Below are positions 1 through 5,334 of a stretch of 5,708 bases of DNA, piece by piece. The DNA comes from Deltaproteobacteria bacterium (GTDB lineage Bacteria > Desulfobacterota > Desulfobaccia > Desulfobaccales > 0-14-0-80-60-11), in the NCBI GenBank assembly GCA_016874945.1, contig VGSO01000200.1, forward strand, positions 1-5,708. The letters are read 5' to 3'. The stretch's first letter is position 1; the number at the start of each line of letters is the position of its first letter. The notes below the pieces were generated by a model that saw only the letters and a program-made list of their open reading frames with translations, was not told where the DNA came from and did no database searches. The translations under genes were made by a program, and so were the position numbers.

Positions 1-473
1 GCATGCGGCCAGTGATCCGGATTCCCATCCTCCGCAAGGACTTCATCCTGGAGCCGGTGCAGGTTTATGAAACCGCGGCCCTGGGAGCCGACGCCCTGCT
101 GCTCATCGTCCATTTGTTGGAATTGAGCAAACTGCGGGCCTTGCTGCTGCTCAGCCGTTCCCTGGGGCTGGAAGCCCTGGTGGAGGTGCACACCGAAGAA
201 GAAATGGAAACCGCCCTGGCCGCAGGGGCCAAGGTCATCGGCATCAATTCCCGGGACCTCACCACCTTTCGGATGCACCCGGACCGGGCCCTGGAACTGG
301 CGCCTCTGGCCCCCCCGGACGTAACCCTGGTAGCCGCGTCGGGAATCAAGACCCGGGCGGATATCGTGCGCCTACAGGCCGCGGGGATTCACGCTTTCCT
401 TATCGGCGAGACACTGGTGACATCGGTGGACCCCGGGGCGAAGCTGCAGGAGTTTCTAGGTAGAGGGGATTAA
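1..473 (+). CDS. trpC: Indole-3-glycerol phosphate synthase, C-terminal part (5' end cut by window)
   Basis: TrpC converts carboxyphenylamino-deoxyribulose phosphate (CdRP) to indole-3-glycerol phosphate, the step after TrpF. The first complete codon is at 3 and the stop is TAA at 471-473. The 156 visible residues are the last ~60% of a (beta/alpha)8 barrel usually near 260 residues, so the start lies upstream; the ATG at 3 is internal. Visible family motifs are PILRKDF (residues 8-14, catalytic Lys12), VEVH (60-63, catalytic Glu61), GINSRDL (80-86, Asn82) and the C-terminal phosphate-binding FLIGE. One oddity: the family motif (S/A)ESGI reads AASGI at residues 111-115, so the conserved active-site Glu (E210 in the Sulfolobus enzyme) is Ala, encoded by GCG at 336-338. 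The rest looks intact and there is no frameshift. High GC matches trpF, trpB and trpA. Identity is very secure; full activity is less so because of the Glu change. Confidence 0.96.
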   Translation, partial: MRPVIRIPILRKDFILEPVQVYETAALGADALLLIVHLLELSKLRALLLLSRSLGLEALVEVHTEEEMETALAAGAKVIGINSRDLTTFRMHPDRALELAPLAPPDVTLVAASGIKTRADIVRLQAAGIHAFLIGETLVTSVDPGAKLQEFLGRGD

Positions 474-477
474 GCAG

Positions 478-521
478 GGTGGGCGCGGCCCACCAGCAAA
501 AGACGGCGGGCCGGGCCCGCC
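478..521. repeat. Twin REP-like GC-rich hairpins between trpC and the acyltransferase gene
   Basis: There are two perfect 7-bp hairpins with 3-nt loops, 10 nt apart. The first is GGTGGGC (478-484), loop GCG, GCCCACC (488-494). The second is GGCGGGC (505-511), loop CGG, GCCCGCC (515-521). They differ by one compensated base pair at the same stem position (T-A versus C-G), as expected for two copies of one palindromic element. Neither is followed by a T-run, so a classical intrinsic terminator is unlikely. This resembles bacterial REP/BIME-type palindromes; membership in a genome-wide family is inferred. The pair sits at the junction between GC-rich trpC and the low-GC gene, starting 5 bp after the trpC stop. 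Confidence 0.6.
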
Positions 522-533
522 TACATTTCTATT

Positions 534-1688
534 ATGCAGCAACAATTAAAAAATGAGCGGCTTTATTATCTGGACTGGCTGAGAGTGTTTGCCGTCCTGC
601 TGCTGATCCCCTTTCACACCGGCATGATTTTTGTGCCTTGGGATTTCCATATCAAAAACACCGTCACCAGCACCGGAATTTCTATCATTAATAGTTTTAT
701 CGATAACTGGCATATGCCCCTGTTTTTCCTTTTGGCGGGAGCTTCCACCTGGTTCGCCTTAAAAAAGCGCCCCCCGGCCGCCTACATCAAGGAACGTTTT
801 CTACGGCTGATTGTTCCCTTGGTTTTTGGTGTATTTGTTATTGTTCCACCCCAGACATTTTATGAAAGAATTCAGAAGTCAGGGTTTAGCGGCAATTATC
901 TTGACTTTTATTCTCATCTTTTAAACGGCTTTTATCCTAAAGGCAATTTTACCTGGAATCACCTTTGGTTCTTGTTATACCTCTTCATTATCTCCGTATC
1001 GGTTCTGCCGTTAATATTGAGTTGGAAGTCAGGCAGGGGGGCATCTTTCCTAGAAAGCTTTTGTGCATGGTTGGCTAAAGGCCGCCGCATTTTTTTGCTA
1101 TTCGTTCCGCTGGCCATCATCCAGATGACCTTAAAAGTCGCCTTTCCCGGACCACAGAATATTGTATCGGATTGGGCCCGTATTTTGTTCATGACATTTA
1201 TCTTTTTATACGGCATCCTGTTTTACACCTTTCCCTGGTTCGGGGAGTCCCTGCAACGAAACCTTGGTGTCGCGTTTACTGGAGGTATGGCTATTTTCGC
1301 CTTTTTCATCATCCTTTATTTTTCAGGATAGAAATTCGTCTTGGGGTACAATCTTCCCAATCTGCTTCAACTAGGGATTAAATCCTTGGCAACGTTGTGC
1401 TGGTTAATTGTATTATTAGGTTTCTCGCAGCGAACCTTAAATTTCAGCAATCGGTTCCTGGAATATGTCAGTGAAGCTGTGCTGCCGTTTTATATTCTGC
1501 ACCAAACTATTATAATCATCTTGGGCTACTACATCGTGCAGATGGATTTTTCTCTGATTATAAAGTACATATTCATCAATATATTTTCTTTCGTTCTCAT
1601 TGTGGCAATTTATGAAACCGCGGTGAGACGGTTTGGATTGTTGCGTGTTCTATTTGGAATGCGCTCAATGCAAAAAAAGATTTACTGA
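534..1688 (+). pseudogene. Membrane acyltransferase (acyltransferase family 3), interrupted by an in-frame TAG
   Basis: ATG at 534 opens a frame that meets TAG at 1329-1331 (codon 266) and continues in the same frame to TGA at 1686-1688. The total is 384 codons, a normal length for acyltransferase-3 (OpgC/MdoC/OafA-like) integral membrane proteins. These proteins transfer acyl groups to sugars or other envelope molecules. Family features are YYLDWLR (11-17), a first membrane helix with FH (His28), NWHMPLFFLLAGAS (58-71), RLIVPLVFG (91-99), HLWFLLYL (143-150) and, after the stop, VLPFYILHQ (316-324). Many hydrophobic helices lie on both sides of the TAG, so the halves belong together. The TAG falls just after a helix ending ILYFSG. 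No ribosome-binding site precedes ATG 534, and none supports a restart at TTG 1341. Base composition is low: two 60-base rows (841-900 and 1501-1560) have 24 and 21 G/C, against 40 in a trpB row (2701-2760). It is probably a decaying or horizontally acquired gene; a point sequencing error or readthrough is also possible. Substrate unknown. Confidence 0.82.
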
Positions 1689-1742
1689 ATAATTATTGAA
1701 GACGGTAACTCAAGTTTGGCACTTTTGAATAAGATTTGATAT

Positions 1743-2366
1743 ATGGTACGCGTAAAAATCTGCGGCATCACAAATCTGGAAGACGCACTTCTGGCGGCGG
1801 AGTTGGGGGCAGATGCCCTGGGGTTTATCTTTTATCCCCCCAGCCCGCGCGCCATCGAGTCGGACGCGGCCCGGACCATCATTACCCAATTGCCCCCTTT
1901 TGTTACCACCGTGGGGGTGTTCGTGGATGAAGACGCGGCCACGGTGACAGAACTGGCCGCCCTGGTAGTTCTGGACTGGATTCAGTTACACGGCAGCGAG
2001 GGGCCGGATTATTGCCTCGGCCTGGAACGCCGGGTGATCAAGGCTTTCCGGGTCCGGGACGAGTCCTCTTTTGGCGAAATGGAGAAATACCGCGGCGCGG
2101 TCCAGGCTTTGCTATTGGACACCTATAAACCGGGACATGTGGGGGGAACCGGCGAAACCTTCAACTGGGACCTGGCCCGTCGGGCCAAACAATACGGCCC
2201 TATTATCCTGGCCGGAGGCCTAACGCCGGACAACGTGGCCCGGGCCATCCAAACCGTCCAACCCCAGGCGGTGGACGTGGGCAGCGGTGTGGAAGCATTC
2301 CCAGGCAAAAAAGACCCGGACAAGCTCCGGGCGTTTTTCAATGCTATTAAGAAAAAAGTAGACTAA
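1743..2366 (+). CDS. trpF: Phosphoribosylanthranilate isomerase
   Basis: TrpF isomerises N-(5-phosphoribosyl)anthranilate to CdRP, the substrate of TrpC. The 207-residue length is normal for a stand-alone PRAI. The start motif VKICGIT places catalytic Cys at residue 7, and ALLLDT places the catalytic Asp at residue 126. Other family motifs are GADALGFIFYPPSPR (22-36), VGVFVDE (57-63), IQLHG (80-84), PIILAGGL (143-150) and VDVGSGVE (167-174, phosphate loop; the more usual form is VDVSSGVE). The ATG at 1743 is the only start that keeps the N-terminal KICG strand at its normal distance. It lacks a good Shine-Dalgarno sequence; the 54-bp gap from the acyltransferase stop is AT-rich and begins with a 10-bp palindrome, AATAATTATT (1688-1697). 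The insertion upstream may have removed the original translation signal. The gene itself is intact and GC-rich (37 G/C in row 1921-1980). Confidence 0.97.
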   Translation: MVRVKICGITNLEDALLAAELGADALGFIFYPPSPRAIESDAARTIITQLPPFVTTVGVFVDEDAATVTELAALVVLDWIQLHGSEGPDYCLGLERRVIKAFRVRDESSFGEMEKYRGAVQALLLDTYKPGHVGGTGETFNWDLARRAKQYGPIILAGGLTPDNVARAIQTVQPQAVDVGSGVEAFPGKKDPDKLRAFFNAIKKKVD

Positions 2367-2379
2367 CTCGCATTAGCGT

Positions 2380-2443
2380 ACAGCTATCTGTTTTCAGCTA
2401 ATGGTTTTTAAAGGTGACCGCTGATAGCTGAAGGCTGACAGCT
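2380..2443. repeat. Inverted cluster of GCTGANA-type heptamers in the trpF-trpB spacer
   Basis: Three head-to-tail heptamers, GCTGATA, GCTGAAG and GCTGACA, occupy 2420-2440 and are followed by GCT. Upstream, 2380-2400 carries related sequence in the opposite orientation. This gives two competing perfect 8-bp pairings: CAGCTATC (2381-2388) with GATAGCTG (2423-2430), and TTCAGCTA (2393-2400) with TAGCTGAA (2425-2432). The element lies in the 97-bp gap and ends 7 bp before the trpB ribosome-binding site. It may be an expanded-repeat insertion or fold as a hairpin in the operon mRNA. No T-tract follows, so a terminator is unlikely. Confidence 0.55.
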
Positions 2444-2450
2444 CGTTATC

Positions 2451-2458
2451 AAAGGAGG
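2451..2458 (+). promoter_or_regulatory. Strong ribosome-binding site deciding the TTG start of trpB
   Basis: AAAGGAGG lies 5 nt before TTG 2464. It is a near-perfect anti-16S match and supports the TTG as the true start: the out-of-frame ATG triplets just downstream cannot be used, and the first in-frame ATG would remove conserved N-terminal residues. Confidence 0.85.
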
Positions 2459-2463
2459 CGACT

Positions 2464-3657
2464 TTGCTACCGGATCGGCATGGCAGGTATGGACAGTATG
2501 GGGGGCGGTTTGTGCCCGAGACCCTGATGCCCGCGTTGTTGGAGTTGGAGGCGGCTTACCGCAAGATCAGCCGGAATCGGGAGTTTAGGCGGGAACTGGC
2601 CTGGTATTTGAGAGAATATGTGGGCCGGCCCACGCCCCTCTATTTTGCCCGGCATCTGACAGAAGAGTTGGGCGGCCCCAAAATTTATCTCAAGCGGGAG
2701 GACCTGGCCCACACCGGCGCCCATAAAATCAACAACACCCTGGGCCAGGGGCTGCTGGCCCGGCGCATGGGCAAGGCCCGGCTCATCGCGGAAACGGGGG
2801 CGGGCCAGCACGGCGTGGCCACGGCCACGGTGGCCGCGCTCCTGGGCCTGGAGTGCGACATCTTCATGGGCACGGAGGACATCCGCCGCCAACGCCTCAA
2901 CGTCATCCGCATGCGCCTGCTGGGCGCCCGGGTGATCCCGGTGGAGTCGGGAAGCCGCACCCTGAAGGACGCCATGAACGAAGCCATCCGGGACTGGGTC
3001 ACCCATGTGCGCCATACCCATTACGTCATCGGCTCGGTGGCCGGGCCGCACCCCTATCCCATGATCGTCCGGGACTTTCAGTCGGTCATCGGTAAAGAGG
3101 CCAAGGCCCAGCTCAAGGTCCGGGAAGGGCGCCGCCCCCAATGCCTGGTGGCCTGCGTGGGCGGCGGCAGCAACGCCATGGGCCTTTTTTACCCTTTCTA
3201 TCATGATCCGGTGCGGTTAGTGGGGGTGGAGGCCGCGGGACACGGTCTTTCCAGCGGGTTTCATTCCGCCACCCTGGTGGCCGGGGCGCCGGGAGTATTG
3301 CACGGTTCCTACAGTTATCTCTTGCAGGACGTCTGGGGGAATATCCTGGAAGCCCACTCCCTGGCCCCGGGGCTGGACTACCCCGGGGTGGGGCCGGAGC
3401 ACGCTTTTTTTAAAGATTCGGGGCGGGCGGAGTACGTGTCCGTGACCGATGGGGAAGCCCTGGAGGGCTTTAAGCTCCTGTCCCGCACCGAGGGAATCTT
3501 GCCGGCCCTGGAGAGCGCCCATGCCGTGGCTTATCTCAAGAACCTGGCTCCTTATTATTCTCCAGACGATATCTTCATAGTCAACCTTTCCGGCCGGGGC
3601 GACAAAGACGTGGACGCGGTGGCCGAAGCTTTGGGATTGTCCGGCGGCGCGGATTAG
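2464..3657 (+). CDS. trpB: Tryptophan synthase beta chain (TrpB1 type)
   Basis: TrpB is the PLP-dependent beta subunit that joins indole, channelled from TrpA, with L-serine to make L-tryptophan. It starts at TTG and has 397 residues, the usual length. Motifs in order are YGQYGGRFVPETLMPAL (9-25), YLKREDLAHTGAHKINN (75-91; PLP lysine Lys88), AETGAGQHG (109-117; Glu110, equivalent of catalytic E109 in Salmonella), RLNVIRMRLLGA (144-155), the phosphate-binding GGGSNAMG (233-240), LDYPGVGPEH (304-313), Glu353 in SRTEGILPALESAHA, and NLSGRGDKD (374-382), where Ser376 contacts the PLP ring nitrogen. This is the TrpB1 form that works in an alpha2-beta2 complex, not the stand-alone TrpB2. All catalytic residues are present. 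trpA follows only after a 214-bp repeat-filled gap, so direct stop-start translational coupling between the two partner subunits cannot occur here. Confidence 0.98.
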   Translation: MLPDRHGRYGQYGGRFVPETLMPALLELEAAYRKISRNREFRRELAWYLREYVGRPTPLYFARHLTEELGGPKIYLKREDLAHTGAHKINNTLGQGLLARRMGKARLIAETGAGQHGVATATVAALLGLECDIFMGTEDIRRQRLNVIRMRLLGARVIPVESGSRTLKDAMNEAIRDWVTHVRHTHYVIGSVAGPHPYPMIVRDFQSVIGKEAKAQLKVREGRRPQCLVACVGGGSNAMGLFYPFYHDPVRLVGVEAAGHGLSSGFHSATLVAGAPGVLHGSYSYLLQDVWGNILEAHSLAPGLDYPGVGPEHAFFKDSGRAEYVSVTDGEALEGFKLLSRTEGILPALESAHAVAYLKNLAPYYSPDDIFIVNLSGRGDKDVDAVAEALGLSGGAD

Positions 3658-3721
3658 GAATCAGGAATCAGGAATCGGGTTTCAGGTTCAAAGTTCAAAG
3701 TTTCCTCTGATCACTGATCAC
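3656..3721. repeat. Tandem heptamer repeats (AGGAATC, TTCAAAG, TGATCAC) after trpB
   Basis: AGGAATC occurs three times (3656-3662, 3663-3669, 3670-3676), the first copy beginning inside the trpB stop codon. TTCAAAG occurs twice (3687-3693, 3694-3700) and TGATCAC twice (3708-3714, 3715-3721). The second and third families are separated by exactly one heptamer length. Each family is unrelated in sequence but has the same 7-bp period. No open reading frame of note runs through the block. The stretch 3722-3793 that follows is AT-richer and I see no clear signal in it beyond a second copy of TTTCAGGT (3680-3687 and 3740-3747). Confidence 0.75.
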
Positions 3722-3793
3722 TGGTTATACCGTGTCCGCTTTCAGGTGCAACAAACTCAACCTGTAACTTATTGATAAATCTTATTTATTTTA

Positions 3794-3855
3794 ACCGAAA
3801 ACCGAAGACCGAAAACCGAAAACGGTATTACTGGTTACTGGTTACTGGTTACTGA
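3794..3855. repeat. Tandem heptamer repeats (ACCGAAA, TTACTGG) before trpA
   Basis: ACCGAAA occurs four times in a row (3794-3821; the second copy is ACCGAAG). After six bases, TTACTGG occurs four times (3828-3855; the last copy is TTACTGA). With the block after trpB, five heptamer families share the 214-bp trpB-trpA spacer. The array stops 5 bp before the trpA ribosome-binding site. Cyanobacterial STRR elements are a known example of tandem heptanucleotides between genes; any relationship here is only by analogy. Confidence 0.75.
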
Positions 3856-3860
3856 ATTAC

Positions 3861-3865
3861 GGAGG
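3861..3865 (+). promoter_or_regulatory. Ribosome-binding site deciding the GTG start of trpA
   Basis: GGAGG lies 6 nt before GTG 3872. It fixes the start that puts the two TrpA catalytic acids at the canonical residues 49 and 60. Confidence 0.85.
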
Positions 3866-3871
3866 CGAATT

Positions 3872-4666
3872 GTGAAGCGCATTGAGGCGTTATTCCGAAC
3901 ATTGAAACAACGGGGCGAAAAGGCTCTCATCCCTTTTATCACCTGTGGCGATCCAGACCTGCAAACCACCCGGGCCCTGGCCCTGGAGATGGCCGCCCGG
4001 GGCGCGGACCTGTTGGAGTTGGGGATTCCCTTCTCCGATCCCCTGGCCGATGGGCCCACCATCCAGGCGGCCAGCAACCGGGCCTTGCAGCACGGGGTGC
4101 ACCTCCAGGAGGTCCTGGAACTGGCAGGGAAATTGCGCCGTGATACCGATATGCCCCTGGTGCTGATGGGTTATTACAACCCTATCCTGAAACACGGCCT
4201 GGAGCGCACCGCCCGGGAAGCCGCGCAACTGGGGGTGGACGGGTTTATCATTCCGGATTTGCCCCTGGAGGAATCGGGCCCCTGGAGGAAGGCCGCGACT
4301 GCCGCGGGGGTGGCGTCCATTTGTCTGGCCGCGCCCACCGGCGGTCCGCAGCGCATCCGGAAGGCCGGGCGGCTTACCAGGGGATTTCTTTATTACGTCA
4401 GCGTCACCGGCATCACCGGGGCCCGGACGGCCCTGCCCGCGGAGTTGGCCGCGGCCCTGAAGGAGGTGCGCTCCCTGGTGAAATGCCCCCTGGCCGTGGG
4501 GTTCGGCATCTCCAACCAGGAGCAGGTCCGCTGGCTGGCCCCTTACGTGGACGGGGTGGTGGTGGGCAGCGCCATTGTCCAGCGGGTGGCCAGGTTAAAG
4601 GGGAAGGAACTGTTAAAAGAAATCGGCAATTTTGTCGCCGCTCTTAAAGAGCCGCTAAAACCCTGA
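3872..4666 (+). CDS. trpA: Tryptophan synthase alpha chain
   Basis: TrpA cleaves indole-3-glycerol phosphate to indole and glyceraldehyde 3-phosphate, and passes indole through a tunnel to TrpB. It has 264 residues (normal) and starts at GTG. Motifs are LIPFITCGDPD (19-29), DLLELGIPFSDPLADGP (46-62) with catalytic Glu49 and Asp60 at exactly the canonical numbers, MGYYNPI (99-105), GVDGFIIPDLPLEE (121-134), the LAAPT segment (152-156), FLYYVSVTGITGAR (172-185), PLAVGFGI (206-213) and VVVGSAIV (229-236), the last two forming the phosphate site. No defect is visible. It is the last trp gene, and the next gene points the opposite way with 17 bp between the two stop codons, so the operon ends here. 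High GC matches trpB. Confidence 0.98.
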   Translation: MKRIEALFRTLKQRGEKALIPFITCGDPDLQTTRALALEMAARGADLLELGIPFSDPLADGPTIQAASNRALQHGVHLQEVLELAGKLRRDTDMPLVLMGYYNPILKHGLERTAREAAQLGVDGFIIPDLPLEESGPWRKAATAAGVASICLAAPTGGPQRIRKAGRLTRGFLYYVSVTGITGARTALPAELAAALKEVRSLVKCPLAVGFGISNQEQVRWLAPYVDGVVVGSAIVQRVARLKGKELLKEIGNFVAALKEPLKP

Positions 4667-4695
4667 CGGAACCTCCGGCCCGGTTACTGGGTTTT
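4657..4695. terminator. Possible bidirectional terminator between trpA and the convergent gene
   Basis: AAAACCC (4657-4663) pairs perfectly with GGGTTTT (4689-4695) around a 25-nt loop that contains a small CGGA/TCCG hairpin (4667-4670 with 4674-4677). The A-tract on one side and T-tract on the other would give short U-runs in both directions, fitting a convergent junction. The stem is short and overlaps both gene ends, so this is a weak call. Confidence 0.3.
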
Positions 4696-5100
4696 GCCGG
4701 GGATCTTCAACGCGGTTTTCTCACCAAACCAGAAGCCGATGATAGGACCGTAAATGGCCAGGAAGATGGGCCTGACGTCGTCTAGATATACCTTTGTTTC
4801 CGCCCACCAGACCAGGGTGGAAAAAGGGAGCAATGGCGCCAGCATAAGGATAATGAATACCCCGGTCAAGGACAGCGTAATGATTTGCCGGGTGTTTTTC
4901 TGAATAAATCCCAGTTTCCTGGGGGGTTCTCCATTATCCGCCAGACCTTCCAGTTCCGCCAGGACATCGCTGTCCTCAGCCACGATTTTGGCGATGCGCT
5001 TTTTTGCTTCTTCAATATCAATGCCTTCTGCCGCGCTTGAAGTGACCGCCTTTTCCGCCACTGACTTGATCAAAGCCTGTAGCGAGTCCCTGTCCTTCAT
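4684..5100 (-). CDS. Small two-helix membrane protein of unknown function
   Basis: I do not recognise the family. Translation from the ATG complementary to 5098-5100 gives 138 residues; the complement of 5108-5114 (GAGGAGG) is a strong ribosome-binding site 7 nt upstream, so I reject a 19-residue longer start at 5157. Residues 1-70 are charged and probably helical and cytosolic, including a run of Glu/Lys-rich sequence (about 29-52). Helix 1 is about residues 72-94 and contains GVFIILMLAPLLPF. A short polar loop with WWAETKVYLDDVR follows, then helix 2 at about 111-127, ending in GPIIGFWFGEK. There is no signal peptide and no catalytic motif. The closing G-F-W-F-G pattern followed by charged residues recalls small holin-like or phage-associated membrane proteins, but that is only a resemblance. 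The gene is convergent with trpA and independently transcribed. It is very likely a real gene on codon structure, ribosome-binding site and clear topology. Confidence 0.8.
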   Translation of the reverse strand: MKDRDSLQALIKSVAEKAVTSSAAEGIDIEEAKKRIAKIVAEDSDVLAELEGLADNGEPPRKLGFIQKNTRQIITLSLTGVFIILMLAPLLPFSTLVWWAETKVYLDDVRPIFLAIYGPIIGFWFGEKTALKIPGKTQ

Positions 5101-5107
5101 GGCTCTT

Positions 5108-5114
5108 CCTCCTC
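5108..5114 (-). promoter_or_regulatory. Ribosome-binding site of the small membrane-protein gene
   Basis: The complement reads GAGGAGG, 7 nt before the ATG at 5100. It decides the start in favour of the 138-residue product. Confidence 0.8.
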
Positions 5115-5132
5115 GAAAACAACATTCATCCT

Positions 5133-5152
5133 CACCGGCCTGCCTGCCGGTG
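5133..5152. other. GC-rich hairpin in the 5' leader of the membrane-protein gene
   Basis: CACCGGC (5133-5139) and GCCGGTG (5146-5152) form a perfect 7-bp stem with a 6-nt loop, ending 32 nt upstream of the gene's ATG on the - strand. It overlaps the palindrome TGTGCACA (5151-5158). No T-run follows on either strand, so it may be an mRNA leader hairpin or an operator; the function is unknown. Confidence 0.4.
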
Positions 5153-5192
5153 TGCACACATAGGAGAATTTTAAAAAGGAAAGGAAGGCTGG

Positions 5193-5300
5193 CGCGGGTG
5201 AAACGTCAAAAGCCGGAACCTCCCTGTTCCTGGTTAAACCTTGCCCCCTCCAGGGGCAAGAGTGCATCTGCTATCCCAACCATAGCAGGACGCCGCCGCG
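5193..5300. ncRNA. Candidate structured element: three hairpins inside a short closing stem
   Basis: Three consecutive perfect hairpins are present: GGAAC/GTTCC (5215-5219 with 5226-5230, 6-nt loop), CTTGCCCC/GGGGCAAG (5240-5247 with 5253-5260, 5-nt loop) and CTGCTAT/ATAGCAG (5268-5274 with 5282-5288, 7-nt loop). They can be enclosed by CGCGG (5193-5197) pairing with CCGCG (5296-5300). The layout is cloverleaf-like, but it is not a tRNA and matches no riboswitch I know. It could be the leader of either divergent gene, a small RNA or a folded dispersed repeat. The outer stem could be chance in GC-rich DNA; the middle 8-bp hairpin is the strongest part. Confidence 0.3.
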
Positions 5301-5301
5301 A

Positions 5302-5331
5302 TTGGCAACTTTTAATTGTAAATTGTATAAA
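5302..5331 (+). promoter_or_regulatory. Candidate sigma-70-type promoter for the acetyltransferase gene
   Basis: TTGGCA (5302-5307) and TATAAA (5326-5331) each match the -35 and -10 consensus at 5 of 6 positions, 18 bp apart, in the most AT-rich part of the region. This would give a leader of about 100 nt. The -10 overlaps an inverted repeat, AATTGT (5321-5326) with ACAATT (5331-5336), which could be an operator. Confidence 0.4.
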
Positions 5332-5334
5332 CAA

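Noticed and set aside
478..521. Intrinsic terminator ending transcription after trpC
   Set aside because: The stems are strong but no U-tract follows either one, and trpF, trpB and trpA lie downstream on the same strand without an evident new promoter.
1329..1331. Pyrrolysine decoding of the TAG
   Set aside because: Pyrrolysine is known mainly in methylamine methyltransferases; nothing in this gene or window (no pyl genes, no required Pyl site) supports it.
1172..1381. Open + frame overlapping the amber codon, suggesting a frameshift rather than a stop
   Set aside because: Its translation lacks the hydrophobic acyltransferase pattern. The correct frame is the same before and after the TAG, so no frameshift is needed.
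2467..3204. Long open frame on the - strand inside trpB (245 codons)
   Set aside because: It is a shadow of the GC-rich trpB codons: composition is His/Gly/Ala/Gln-rich without family motifs, and trpB itself is certain.
3656..3855. Short repeats as a CRISPR array
   Set aside because: The units are 7 bp and directly tandem, with no spacers of regular length and no cas genes.
5101..5157. Longer N-terminus (19 extra residues) for the - strand membrane protein
   Set aside because: The excellent GAGGAGG lies within this extension at the right distance from the internal ATG, and the extension would run through the GC-rich hairpin at 5133-5152.
5268..5288. tRNA-like anticodon arm (7-nt loop)
   Set aside because: The stem is 7 bp rather than 5, and no acceptor stem, T-loop GTTC-type signature at the right spacing, or D-arm fits around it.
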